DNA of 57,958 bases from Roseofilum reptotaenium CS-1145 (lineage in GTDB: Bacteria; Cyanobacteriota; Cyanobacteriia; Cyanobacteriales; Desertifilaceae), in assembly GCF_028330985.1 (NCBI RefSeq), contig NZ_JAQMUE010000018.1, positions 1-57,958 of the forward strand, given 5' to 3'. Positions 27,724-37,510 of this stretch are shown piece by piece. A model generated the notes under the pieces. That model was not told the origin of the DNA, did no database searches, and was given only the letters and a program-made list of their open reading frames with translations. Both the position numbers and the translations under genes were made by a program. Positions within the stretch are counted from its first letter, which is position 1; every line of letters starts with the position of its first letter.

Positions 27724-30700
27724 ATGGGAATTAATAGTCAACTGCCATCAAACATTCCACAAACAGCACAAGACGACGTACTCCTAGCTTCACAAGCGCT
27801 TAACGCGCCCGTTTCTCCCGAAGCTAGGGCAGAGTTCACCAGTCAACGGCCCCTAAGCTTCATCCAGAATGATGGACAAGTGGATGACTCCGTATCCTTC
27901 CATGTCCGGGATGGAGACGTGGGCGAAGTTTTCTTTACTCAAGAAGAAATCGTTGTTGCTAATGGTGATGATGTCATTCGAGCTAACTTTGTTGGCTCCA
28001 ACCCCCATGCCGAGATTAGGGGATGGGAGCAACTCCCTGGTATTGCCAACTTCTTTATCGGCAACGACCCCTCGAAATGGCGCACCAACATCGCAACCTT
28101 CGAGGGGGTATGGTACGAAGAAGTCTATGCAGGTGTTGACGTTAAATATTCTGGTGAAAGCGGACAAGTTAAACGGGATATCTACGTTGCCCCCGGTGTA
28201 AGCGTTGACACGGTTGTAATCGAATACGAGAACGTCAATGATATTGAAATTCGCGAAGATGGCTCCCTTGCTCTGATTACTGACACCGGAGAGCTAACCG
28301 AGAAATCCCCCATCGCCTATCAAATTATTGACGGTCAGCAAATCGATGTCGATGTTGCCTACAAACTTCTCGGCAATAATCAAGTTGGCTTTGAAGTCGG
28401 CAGCTATGACTCCAACCATGAATTAGTCCTTGACCCCATCCTGGAATACTCCAACTACTTGGGTGGAAGTTCAGTCGTTTCACTAGATGTCCAACCCTTT
28501 AATGATTTCCGGTTAGAAACCCGAACAACAACCCAGACTATTCCAGGGGTTCCCCCCAATCCTCCCACTACCATTACCAACACACAAATCGCTACAGTAA
28601 CCTTCCAAAATGGAACATTTGTTGCAAATGCAACAAATGTTACCGCTCCTGTCCCTGCGGAAGATGCGGGTTATGCCATTACCGTAGACCAGTTTGGAGC
28701 GGCTTACGTTACCGGGGAAACCTTCTCTGTTAACTTTCCTAGAAAGCCATCTGAAGATACTCTTGCCCCCTTTACTCGTCCCCTACCCGACCCTAGGCCT
28801 GGAAATGATGTTCGAGAAGCCTTTATCTCCAAAATTAATAGTGATGGCAGCTTAGTTTACTCTACCTATATCGGAGGAGCAGACAAAGACCGGGCAAATG
28901 ATATTGCTGTAGACCAGGCAGGGAATGCCTATATTGTTGGTGAAACGGAATCTTCAGACTTTCCAGTACAACAAGGGCGTACTACAACACCCTTTCAAGC
29001 CTTCGCTGGCGGTTCCCAAGACGCTTTTGTTCTCAAACTCAATCCTACTGGCACCCAGATTGACTATGCTTCTTATCTCGGCGGTAGTGGTTTTGAGCGA
29101 GGATCTAGCATTGTTGTAGATCCTAATGGAGCAGCCTATGTTACCGGACAAACTACATCAACTGGCCTGGGAACTGCTGGCGTGTTCCAGCAAAATACTA
29201 ATGCCACTAATGGTAGTGATGCCTTTATTGCTAAAGTGAACGCGACAGGGAATCAGTTGGTTTACTTTACCTATGTAGGGGGGCCTGGATTTGAAGAAGG
29301 CATTGGCATTGATATTGACAGTACAGGTAATGCCTATATTTCGGGAACTACCCAATCTTCAGGTTTAGCAACTTCTGGAGCCTATCAAACCAACCTGGTT
29401 GGCTCTAGTGATGTCTTTGTCTCTAAGATTAATGCCGATGCCACCCAACAAGTTTATTTCTCCTACCTTGGTGGTGGCGGCGGAGATGTTGCTGGCGGTA
29501 TTGTGGTTGACGATGCAGGAGCAGCCTATCTGACAGGTATTACTCCCTCCCCTGACTTCCCTACGGGTCGCAATCTGGAGTCGGGACAAATTCGCAACTT
29601 TGCCCAACCCACGTTCCAATCGAACTATCAAGGAGGGCAGTTTGATTCCTTTGTCACCAAGTTTAATGGCGATGGCAGTTCCTTAGACTACTCTACATTC
29701 TTAGGCGGCAGTGGTAATGAAGGGGTTGCTTTCTTACCGCTAACTGCGTCGAGTATTGGTATAGACCAGGCAGGACAAGCTTATGTTGTAGGTACAACCA
29801 CGTCCACAGAAAATAGTGCCAATCCTTTCCCTCTTAGAAATGCAGAACAGCCAAATTTTGCTGGTGGTCGAACAGATGCTTTCTTAACCAAACTCAATCG
29901 GGATGGTTCTGGGTTAATTTACTCCTCATTTTATGGAGGAGATGGAGATGATTATGGCTATGGAATTGCAGTAGATTCAGCAGGTGCTGCTTATACCACT
30001 GGACAAACGGTTTCTAGTAATCTCAATGCTAACCGTAATCCCCAGTTGCCCCCTCCCGGAACATTTGAAGTCTTAACTCCTGGATATCAAACTGGCGATC
30101 CTAGTCCAGCACGGAGTATTGACTTCTTTGCCAATAATGTACCTGGGTCGAGAACTCGAATTGGCACTCTAAATGTGGCTAATGAACCCGATGCGTTTGT
30201 TACAAAATTCTCCTTTGAAGGGGTAATTGTTACTGAGTTTGGAGGCAGTATAGACCTGGTAGAAGGTGGAGTAACTGATTTCATTGGCCTAGAACTAGCA
30301 ACTCCTCCCACTGCTCCTGTTACAATTCTTCTGACTCCTGATAACGAATCTACCATTGCCCCCAATACCGTCACGTTCACGCCACAAAACTGGAATCGTC
30401 CCCAAGCGGTACAAGTAATTGCTGTTAATGATGGGGATGTAGAAGGAGCGCACCAGAGTACCATTAGTTTCCAAACCTTTAGTGGTGACCCCAACTATAA
30501 CAATATCTTCGTTCCCTCAGTGACAGCCAATGTTACCGATAACGACACCCGAGTGTTTGTCGAGGAAAACCAGCAACCGGATAGTACAAGGGGTTTACTC
30601 GTGTCTGAAAATGGAGATACTAATACCTACACTATCCGATTAGCTCAACAACCAGCTCCGAATACGACAGTGGAAGTGGTTTCCTCGCCAGATTCCCAAC

Positions 30701-32739
30701 TCACTGTTGGTGCAAATGGCAATGCTTTAGGAAATACCCCCTTTACTCTGACCTTCAGTCCTAGCGATCCCCGAAATCTCTGGAGTAATCCTCAAACCGT
30801 GACCGTGGGGGCAGTTGATGACCTGATTCAAGAAGGGAACCACACGGGACAATTGCAACTCTCGGTGACTAGCCCAGATGGACAGTTTAACAACACTAAC
30901 GCCATCCTGGTGAACGATACCCCCCTCACCCAACAGGGAAATCAGCGCAGTACCCTCACTGCCAATATCTTAGATAACGATCAACCCGATATCTTTGTAA
31001 CGGTTCCCAGTGGAGAACTAACGACTAGTGAAAATGGTACAGGGTTTAATCTCTCTGCCCGATTAGGCAGTATTCCTACTAGCAATGTGGTTGTCCCGAT
31101 TACAATTAGTGATGCCACAGAAGGGAGGGCAGTTCCTGCCAGCCTGACATTTACGCCACAAAATGCCACTCAACTGCAAACCGTACAAATTCTTGGGGTT
31201 CCTGATGCAATCATTGACGGAAATCAACCCTATGTGGTGACTGTTGCTCCAGCCCAAAGTAGTGACCCTAACTATAGCGGACGGCAACCCACAACCAATG
31301 AATTTAATGTTCTTAACCTGGATATTGACACTTTTGGGGTGAATGTTACTCCTGTTACGGGTCTGAGGACATCTGAAGAGGCAACAACGGCGACTTTTGA
31401 TGTAGTACTCTCTAGTAGTGAAGCACCTCGGGCCAATGTACAGATTGACTTTAGTACCTCTGATACAGGAGAAGGCTTGATTTCTACGGATGGGCAAACC
31501 TTTACTGAAAATGCTTCTCTGGTCTTCAATGCCCAAAACTTTAATGTTCGCCAAACCGTAACTATTCGAGGGGTTTCTGATGGGGTGGTTGATGGTAATC
31601 AAGCCTATACCATTATCAGCACTCCCACCACTAGCACGGATGAACGCTTTAATAATGTCCCGGTGCAGAATGTGGCGGTGATTAATGAAGATATCGATCG
31701 CATTGGCTTGAACTTTAATCCCAGCAGTGGTTCAACTACAATTAGTGAAGATGGCACATCGATTCAATATACTGCTTCTTTACAAAGTCGGCCGAGTGCC
31801 AATGTGGTGATTAGCGTTCAACCGGATGTACAAAGCTTGGTAACCCCTCAAGTGCTGACGTTTACGCCAAATAACTTTAATCAGGCGCAAACGGTTAGCA
31901 TTACTGGCTTTGACGATCGCATTGTGGAAGGAAACCACAGCAGCACAATTAACTTCTCCGTTGAGTCTACCGATGCTGATTATGGTAATTTAACCCTTGA
32001 CCCAGTGACACTGACCGTTCTGGATAACGATACCAATCGCCCTGGTTTGACTCCTTCTCCAACTCCTGCACCTTCTCCCTCTCCGGGTTTCCCCAGTTTC
32101 CCAAATTTCCCCAGTTTCCCAACTTTCCCAGGGTTCCCGACACCCTCTCCTGCTCCAACTCCTCAACCAGCTCCGAGTCCTGCACCTTCTCCTTCACCGG
32201 GAACAGGAAGGGCAACTCCCGGTAATGACAATATTGACATGGGCGCGTTAAATATCCGCAGTATTTCTGCCCTGCAAGGCAATGATATTGTGATTGGTAG
32301 TCCTGGCAATGATTTCATTAACGGTAATCAGGGTAATGATTCTCTTTTGGGTTCAGCCGGGAATGATTTCCTCTTTGGTGGTCAAGATAATGACACCCTG
32401 CGGGGTAGTACCGGTAATGATAACCTGAATGGAGATTTTGGAAATGACTACCTGGAAGGAGGAACAGGTAGAGACTTCCTAAGTGGTGGTGCTGGCAATG
32501 ATGTGTTTGTTTTATTGACCAGTGGCGCAGTAACTACAGTCTTCCAAGCTGACCGAGTTCGTGACTTCGGTAATGGATTTGACCGGATTGGATTAACCGA
32601 TGGGCTGAATCAAGGAAATATCCAGTTGTTGCAGACGGGATCGGATACGGCAATTCTGTTTAATGGGTTATATCTGGGTGTTGTGGAACGCACGACTCCG
32701 GGGCAGTTAAACAATCGGTTTATTCCGGTTTCGTTGTAA
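27724..32739 (+). CDS. Giant surface/secreted protein: SBBP propeller, Calx-beta-like and RTX repeats
   Basis: 1671 residues with no signal peptide. An N-terminal domain (about 40-240; LSFIQNDGQVDDSV and NFFIGNDPSKW are typical of SBBP-associated domains) precedes about seven SBBP-type blades (240-800; pattern Y.(T/S)(Y/F).GG followed by GNAY..G.T). Five Calx-beta/adhesin-like repeats follow (830-1440; pattern FTPxNxxxxQTVxVxGxxDxxxDG), then a Pro/Ser/Phe linker (1441-1495), then RTX nonapeptides GNDxxxG (1500-1592) and a short end domain. RTX repeats bind calcium and mark type I secretion. Likely an adhesin or S-layer/sheath protein. Terminator at 32762. Confidence 0.88.
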   Translation: MGINSQLPSNIPQTAQDDVLLASQALNAPVSPEARAEFTSQRPLSFIQNDGQVDDSVSFHVRDGDVGEVFFTQEEIVVANGDDVIRANFVGSNPHAEIRGWEQLPGIANFFIGNDPSKWRTNIATFEGVWYEEVYAGVDVKYSGESGQVKRDIYVAPGVSVDTVVIEYENVNDIEIREDGSLALITDTGELTEKSPIAYQIIDGQQIDVDVAYKLLGNNQVGFEVGSYDSNHELVLDPILEYSNYLGGSSVVSLDVQPFNDFRLETRTTTQTIPGVPPNPPTTITNTQIATVTFQNGTFVANATNVTAPVPAEDAGYAITVDQFGAAYVTGETFSVNFPRKPSEDTLAPFTRPLPDPRPGNDVREAFISKINSDGSLVYSTYIGGADKDRANDIAVDQAGNAYIVGETESSDFPVQQGRTTTPFQAFAGGSQDAFVLKLNPTGTQIDYASYLGGSGFERGSSIVVDPNGAAYVTGQTTSTGLGTAGVFQQNTNATNGSDAFIAKVNATGNQLVYFTYVGGPGFEEGIGIDIDSTGNAYISGTTQSSGLATSGAYQTNLVGSSDVFVSKINADATQQVYFSYLGGGGGDVAGGIVVDDAGAAYLTGITPSPDFPTGRNLESGQIRNFAQPTFQSNYQGGQFDSFVTKFNGDGSSLDYSTFLGGSGNEGVAFLPLTASSIGIDQAGQAYVVGTTTSTENSANPFPLRNAEQPNFAGGRTDAFLTKLNRDGSGLIYSSFYGGDGDDYGYGIAVDSAGAAYTTGQTVSSNLNANRNPQLPPPGTFEVLTPGYQTGDPSPARSIDFFANNVPGSRTRIGTLNVANEPDAFVTKFSFEGVIVTEFGGSIDLVEGGVTDFIGLELATPPTAPVTILLTPDNESTIAPNTVTFTPQNWNRPQAVQVIAVNDGDVEGAHQSTISFQTFSGDPNYNNIFVPSVTANVTDNDTRVFVEENQQPDSTRGLLVSENGDTNTYTIRLAQQPAPNTTVEVVSSPDSQLTVGANGNALGNTPFTLTFSPSDPRNLWSNPQTVTVGAVDDLIQEGNHTGQLQLSVTSPDGQFNNTNAILVNDTPLTQQGNQRSTLTANILDNDQPDIFVTVPSGELTTSENGTGFNLSARLGSIPTSNVVVPITISDATEGRAVPASLTFTPQNATQLQTVQILGVPDAIIDGNQPYVVTVAPAQSSDPNYSGRQPTTNEFNVLNLDIDTFGVNVTPVTGLRTSEEATTATFDVVLSSSEAPRANVQIDFSTSDTGEGLISTDGQTFTENASLVFNAQNFNVRQTVTIRGVSDGVVDGNQAYTIISTPTTSTDERFNNVPVQNVAVINEDIDRIGLNFNPSSGSTTISEDGTSIQYTASLQSRPSANVVISVQPDVQSLVTPQVLTFTPNNFNQAQTVSITGFDDRIVEGNHSSTINFSVESTDADYGNLTLDPVTLTVLDNDTNRPGLTPSPTPAPSPSPGFPSFPNFPSFPTFPGFPTPSPAPTPQPAPSPAPSPSPGTGRATPGNDNIDMGALNIRSISALQGNDIVIGSPGNDFINGNQGNDSLLGSAGNDFLFGGQDNDTLRGSTGNDNLNGDFGNDYLEGGTGRDFLSGGAGNDVFVLLTSGAVTTVFQADRVRDFGNGFDRIGLTDGLNQGNIQLLQTGSDTAILFNGLYLGVVERTTPGQLNNRFIPVSL
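32053..32211 (+). repeat. Pro-rich low-complexity coding repeat
   Basis: Tandem CCTTCTCC/CCCAGTTTCCC words encode the Pro-Ser-Ala and Phe-Pro linker between the Calx-beta-like repeats and the RTX domain. Such repeats expand and contract easily. Confidence 0.8.
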
Positions 32740-32761
32740 GGGTTAAGTCTCCCTCTCCGCA

Positions 32762-32797
32762 AACCCCTCTTCCTAGGGAGAGGGGTTGTTTTATTTT
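32762..32797 (+). terminator. Intrinsic terminator of the giant surface-protein gene
   Basis: 9-bp stem AACCCCTCT/AGAGGGGTT (32762-32770 with 32779-32787), followed by GTTTTATTTT. It begins 22 bp after the stop codon. Confidence 0.88.
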
Positions 32798-32899
32798 CGC
32801 CTTGAAAAATAGCAAGGTGAGGGGATGGGAAGGCTCAGACTTTGTTCCCTTGTCCGTTAGACAACTAGCTTACAGCCTTAACGGGTGACCCTTACTTAA

Positions 32900-34324
32900 T
32901 TATCCCTGAATCCGGTGAATCTTGATAAAATTAGTCCCACGAATTTTCTGTACGGGAGAGCCACCTAAGACCAAGATTTTATCTCCTGGAGCGGCTAAAT
33001 CTTTGGCCAATAGTTGCTCATTAATTTGCACAATTAACTCCTCCAAAGAATCTTCTGGATTCTCTAACAACATGGGTTTCACTCCCCAGACTAAGTTTAA
33101 GCGATGATAAACGCGATCGCGGGGAGTAAAGGCGACTACAGGCGCTTTAGGACGTTCCGCTGCCGCTAGAGTTGCGGTATAACCGCTCGTCGTAAAACAG
33201 GCAATACAGCGCAGATCCAGGATCTTATCAATCGTATTCAGAGCCTCACTTAAGGCATGGGTTTCATCAATTTCTGCTGGTGGATAATTAACAAATTCAG
33301 CTTCCTTTTCGGTATCCCGAGCAATTCTGACCAACATTTCCACGGCTTTCACCGGATATGCACCCACCGCAGATTCTCCTGAGAGCATTACCGCATCCGT
33401 ACCATCCATAATCGCATTGGCTACATCCGAGGCTTCCGCACGAGTCGGCCGAGGATTGCGAATCATGCTATCTAACATTTGGGTGGCGGTAATCACTGGA
33501 ACTCCCTGTTGATTACACGATTGGATAATCCGCTTTTGCAACTTGGGGACACGCTCTGGACTCATCTCTACACCTAAATCTCCCCGTGCCACCATCAAAC
33601 CATCACATTGCTGCATAATGGCTTCTAAATTTTCAACGGCTTGGGGTTTTTCAATTTTAGCCATCACCTGAACATGGTCAGCTTCATGTTCATGCAGAAA
33701 TTCTCTGAGCGTGATAATATCCTCAGCACTACGAACAAAACTCAGGGAAACCCAATCAATTCCTTGATCTAACCCAAAGGTTAAATCCTGTTTATCTTTC
33801 TCCGTCATGGAAGGCAAACGCAGACTTAAAGAGGGCAAATTCACCCCTTTGCGATTTTTCAGGATACCCCCTTCCATAACCTTACATTCTACTTGGTTGC
33901 CCTGGATGGACATAATCTTGAGTTCTAATAAACCATCATCAAGCAAGACTTGTGCCCCCGATTGAGCTTCTTCGGCTAAAAAGGGATAATCAATGGGGAT
34001 GGTTTGTTCTTGGCCGTTATATTCAGTTTCGGGAACCAAGGTAACTGATGCTCCTGGAATTAGCTCTAGTTCACCTTCGGGAAATCGTCCCACCCGAATT
34101 TTGGGCCCTTGCAAATCTTGCAATAAGGTAACTGGAATATCTAATTCTTCGGAAACTTGTCGCAGTCGCGAGACGACTTTAGCATGATCGTCATAACTTC
34201 CATGGGAGAAATTAAGACGAGCAACTCTCATTCCTGCTTGGACTAATTCTCGCAGCACTTCTAGCTTATTGCTGGCAGGGCCGATGGTAGCAACGACTTT
34301 GGTTCGAGAGAGACTTGAGTTCAT
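32900..34324 (-). CDS. pyk: Pyruvate kinase
   Basis: About 474 residues from ATG 34324; the frame extends to GTG 34357, but the ATG is adjacent to the conserved [11 protein letters not shown]. Converts PEP and ADP to pyruvate and ATP. Visible are [10 protein letters not shown], the active-site [36 protein letters not shown] and [10 protein letters not shown], then the C-terminal allosteric domain ending near 474. It lacks the extra PEP-utiliser C-terminal domain found in some cyanobacterial Pyk2 enzymes (about 590 residues). Confidence 0.96.
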   Translation of the reverse strand: MNSSLSRTKVVATIGPASNKLEVLRELVQAGMRVARLNFSHGSYDDHAKVVSRLRQVSEELDIPVTLLQDLQGPKIRVGRFPEGELELIPGASVTLVPETEYNGQEQTIPIDYPFLAEEAQSGAQVLLDDGLLELKIMSIQGNQVECKVMEGGILKNRKGVNLPSLSLRLPSMTEKDKQDLTFGLDQGIDWVSLSFVRSAEDIITLREFLHEHEADHVQVMAKIEKPQAVENLEAIMQQCDGLMVARGDLGVEMSPERVPKLQKRIIQSCNQQGVPVITATQMLDSMIRNPRPTRAEASDVANAIMDGTDAVMLSGESAVGAYPVKAVEMLVRIARDTEKEAEFVNYPPAEIDETHALSEALNTIDKILDLRCIACFTTSGYTATLAAAERPKAPVVAFTPRDRVYHRLNLVWGVKPMLLENPEDSLEELIVQINEQLLAKDLAAPGDKILVLGGSPVQKIRGTNFIKIHRIQG

Positions 34325-34572
34325 AGAATATTGCTGGCTAAGACCGTCTATTCTCACCTAGGGTAACAGCTTAAGATTAATCTCTCTTCAAGGAAGGTTA
34401 AGAGGACAAGAGGCAATAGGCAAGGGGCTAGACACTGTGTTTGACCTAGAATCTGCGATCAAACCGCCAAATGCGTCTCTCTATAGGGGATAGAGAGATC
34501 TCCATCTCCAAAAATAACCGAAGAGGGAAATCCTCTCATTCTCCGTGTCCCCACGCCCACCCCGTCCTCGTG

Positions 34573-36030
34573 TCAGTCTATGGGGGCAAGTATACAGCCT
34601 TGGCGAGGGGGGAGTTGGAGCCGGAGATCGCCATTGTCTGACCATTCGATTTCTGCTTGTCCATAAACCAGGGTTTTGGGGATGTGATTTAAGTTTCTGG
34701 GAAAGCAGCGTACGGTAATCGCTTCTTCTCCCGCATTGAGGGCGATAATCAGGGTTTGATCGGTTTCTTGACGGGCGAAGATATAAACAAGTCCTTCAGC
34801 AAAAATAACGTGATAGGTTCCGATTCGTAGGGCGCGATACTGGTGTCTGAGGGCGATGAGTTTATGATGGTAGCTTAGGATACTTTTATCACGCTCTTCT
34901 GGAGAGGGAAAACTGCGCCGACAGTCCGGATCGATCGCTCCTTCTAATCCGATTTCGTCGCCATAATAGATGCTAGGCGCTCCAGGGAAGGTCATGAGCA
35001 GGAGAGTGGCTAATTCAACGCTGGGGCGATCGCCTTGAGCGATGGTGACTAAGCGGGCGGTATCATGGGAATCGAGCAGATTGAGTTGCGCTAGTTGAAT
35101 TTCCCAGTCATAGAGATGCAGTAGGGATTCGATTTTACTGGCATAACTGGCAGCATCAAGGGCAGGATAGGGTTCATAGGCAGAATTACGGACCAGATCG
35201 AGATTGACGCGATCGCCAGCAGTAAAGGCGATCGTTGGAGCAGTAAATAAATAGTTCATGACTCCATCAAACTGGGTTCCATCCAGCCATTGCAGGGCAT
35301 TTGTCCAAATTTCGCCGACAATATAGGCTTCTGGGTTAATGGCTTTGACTCGTTGCCTAAATTCTTGCCAAAAGCCTTCCACGTTAATACAAAAGGGTAC
35401 ATCTAATCGCCAACCATCGACTCCTAAGCGAATCCAATATTCGGCAATTTGCATAATATATTCTCGCACGTCTGGATTCTGGTGATTAAATTCAGGTAAG
35501 GCACGATTATTTGCCCAACCGATATAGTTCGCCGGTTTACTGCCATCATAGGCGGATAGGGGCCAATCTTGGATTTTAAACCAGTCTACCCAAGGGGAAT
35601 GGGGGCCATTTTCTAGGATGTCATTGAAGTGGAAAAAGCCGCGACTGGCATGATTAAAGACTCCATCTAAGACAATTTTAATCTGGCGTTGATGGGCAGC
35701 TTCGAGAAGGGCAAAAAAGGCTAGATTTCCCCCTAGCATGGGATCGACTTGATAATAGTCATGGGTATGGTAGCGGTGATTACAAGCGGATTGAAAGATG
35801 GGGGTAAAGTAAATGGCTGTAATGCCCAAATCTTGTAAATAATCCAGGGTTTCAATCACACCCCAAAGGTTTCCCCCCTTATAACCTTGCACGGTTGGGG
35901 GAGAGTCCCAGGGTTCGAGGGGGAGATGGGGATAAGTTGTGCCTGGGGGTGGGTTGCCTTTGGCGAGGCGATCGGGAAAAATTTGATAGAAAACAGCATG
36001 TTTTACCCAGTCTGGTGTCTGAATGTTCAT
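34573..36030 (-). CDS. Alpha-amylase family protein (GH13; neopullulanase/cyclomaltodextrinase-like)
   Basis: About 485 residues from ATG 36030 (GTG 36039 is an alternative; GGGAG lies upstream of both). The short N-terminus AVFYQIFPDRLAKG and GGNLWGV are typical of the neopullulanase-like group, without the N-terminal beta domain of cyclomaltodextrinases. Catalytic regions: VLDGVFNH, WRLDVPF (nucleophile Asp), IVGEIW (acid/base Glu) and LLDSHDTAR (third Asp). Hydrolyses alpha-1,4 (and possibly 1,6) glucans, probably in glycogen turnover. No signal peptide, so cytosolic. Confidence 0.93.
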   Translation of the reverse strand: MNIQTPDWVKHAVFYQIFPDRLAKGNPPPGTTYPHLPLEPWDSPPTVQGYKGGNLWGVIETLDYLQDLGITAIYFTPIFQSACNHRYHTHDYYQVDPMLGGNLAFFALLEAAHQRQIKIVLDGVFNHASRGFFHFNDILENGPHSPWVDWFKIQDWPLSAYDGSKPANYIGWANNRALPEFNHQNPDVREYIMQIAEYWIRLGVDGWRLDVPFCINVEGFWQEFRQRVKAINPEAYIVGEIWTNALQWLDGTQFDGVMNYLFTAPTIAFTAGDRVNLDLVRNSAYEPYPALDAASYASKIESLLHLYDWEIQLAQLNLLDSHDTARLVTIAQGDRPSVELATLLLMTFPGAPSIYYGDEIGLEGAIDPDCRRSFPSPEERDKSILSYHHKLIALRHQYRALRIGTYHVIFAEGLVYIFARQETDQTLIIALNAGEEAITVRCFPRNLNHIPKTLVYGQAEIEWSDNGDLRLQLPPRQGCILAPID

Positions 36031-36087
36031 CTGTGCCACAATCTCCCTGACTCATTGTTCGTTATTCATTGTTCATTATTTATTGCC

Positions 36088-37170
36088 CTAGTGGGGTAGG
36101 GAGATAGATTCAGAGTCTGTGTGTAATCCTTGGATTAAGGAATGAGTATCTAGGTTGGTGTCTAGATGTTGCCGAGCTTCTAGCTGCCAAAGGTCAAGTT
36201 CTGGCGATCGCCAGGGAGCATGGATAGAACGGGTTTGATGGGAGTCACAGTCTCGGCATTTTTGCCAATACTCGCTGGCTTCAAGGGGTTTGTCTTGGGC
36301 TTCGAGGACTTGAGCCAGGAGACAGTGGGGAGCGGCGCGATCGCTATTTAATTCTATAGCTTTGCGTAACCAAGTTTCGGCCTGAGAAAGGTCTTTGTCT
36401 TTTTTCAGGAAGTAAGCCCATCCTAGGTTTTTATAGAGCGTAGATAGAACAGCTTGGTTTTTCACTTGGTCAAGGATGGGGATAATGCGTTCAATGGCAG
36501 TATCCGGATTATGGCTCAAAATGTCTAGGCGGGAGAGGTTGCTGATGGCAGCATGGGCAGCATGAGTTTGGGCTTGAGCTGCTCGATTATAGTGATGGTA
36601 GGCGTTGGGAAAGTCGCTGAGTTTTTCGTAGGCTGAAGCCAGGTTGTAGTGGACTGCGGGAGAGTCGATCTCGAATTTGAGCGCCCATTGCAGGTAGAAT
36701 ACGGTTCCTGGGAAGTCGCCTTGCATATAGGTGTCGTATCCGGTATTTTTGAGGCGATCGCCGATTTGTTTCTTTTGGCTGATGTCACGACTGTCTTGCC
36801 AAAGTTGCAGTTTCAGTTCTAGATTCTCGTGAATCGCCTCAATAGGCTGGATCTCTTGCAATACCTCTAGGATACTGTCGTCATTCTCCTGTTGGCTAGG
36901 CAATCGAGTTTTCAGCAGTTCGGGCTTATATCGAGCCACCAGGGAAACTAGATCGGAGCGCTTGGAGCGGCGCTGTCCGTTCTGTGACTCAGAATTGGCT
37001 AAACCGAATTGATCGACAATGCGCTCGACATGCTTGCGGATAGCAGGTTCGCCAATGCCGAGAGCCTCGGCGATTTGCGCGTCTGCCTCACCGGAGAGAA
37101 TACCATTGAGGACTTGTTGACGGCGATGGGTTAATTGATTGTAGACTTGTTCAAATTCTTCTTGATTCAT
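36088..37170 (-). CDS. LuxR-type HTH and TPR protein
   Basis: About 360 residues from ATG 37170 (GTG 37197 is possible). The N-terminal helix-turn-helix is of the LuxR/GerE kind: LTHRRQQVLNGILSGEADAQIAEALGIGEPAIRKHVERI (cited by its parts LTHRRQQVL, DAQIAEALG and AIRKHVERI). Four or more TPR-like helical pairs follow (about 140-340; AVHYNLASAYEKL, AHAAISNLSRLD, LYKNLGWAYFL, APHCLLAQVLEA). Such cyanobacterial proteins are assumed to be transcriptional or signalling regulators. No partner is obvious; the gene precedes the amylase on the same strand, 58 bp away. Confidence 0.85.
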   Translation of the reverse strand: MNQEEFEQVYNQLTHRRQQVLNGILSGEADAQIAEALGIGEPAIRKHVERIVDQFGLANSESQNGQRRSKRSDLVSLVARYKPELLKTRLPSQQENDDSILEVLQEIQPIEAIHENLELKLQLWQDSRDISQKKQIGDRLKNTGYDTYMQGDFPGTVFYLQWALKFEIDSPAVHYNLASAYEKLSDFPNAYHHYNRAAQAQTHAAHAAISNLSRLDILSHNPDTAIERIIPILDQVKNQAVLSTLYKNLGWAYFLKKDKDLSQAETWLRKAIELNSDRAAPHCLLAQVLEAQDKPLEASEYWQKCRDCDSHQTRSIHAPWRSPELDLWQLEARQHLDTNLDTHSLIQGLHTDSESISLPH

Positions 37171-37289
37171 TGGGTTCGGGTTAATCAGCGAAGTCACATT
37201 CAGTGACGATCCTGGCTAGTCAGGGAAAAGATAGAATCTAGCTTTATTTCCTTTTTACCTTATCCTGTGTTTTGGTCGATCGCCTGTTC

Positions 37290-37463
37290 CTAACCCACTG
37301 CAAAACCTGTATGAAGTCGCACGTCTGGGGGATGAAACCCCAACACAATCTTCTCTTTGGGAATACCGGAGCGCAGTAAATCATCTGCTATGCCATCTTC
37401 CAACCCGTCCCGATAAATCCAGATCTTATCAGCGATCGCCTCTAAATGCCAGCATATCTCAAT
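37290..37463 (-). pseudogene. XisI-like protein, C-terminal relic
   Basis: The minus-strand frame ending at 37290 reads HLEAIADKIWIYRDGLEDG (19 residues) and later IPKEKIVLGFHPPDVRLHT. This is the C-terminal half of the XisI family (pattern KIWIxxDGTExGIAxELxxxGVPKxDIVLGFH). An in-frame stop precedes it and the N-terminal half is missing; no xisH is present. XisH/XisI pairs are common in cyanobacteria as accessory factors. It lies between the HTH-TPR gene and an NB-ARC gene. Confidence 0.72.
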
Positions 37464-37510
37464 TTAGGGGATCGTCTGCTAACCCATCATATCCAAGCTG
37501 AAGTCCTCCT

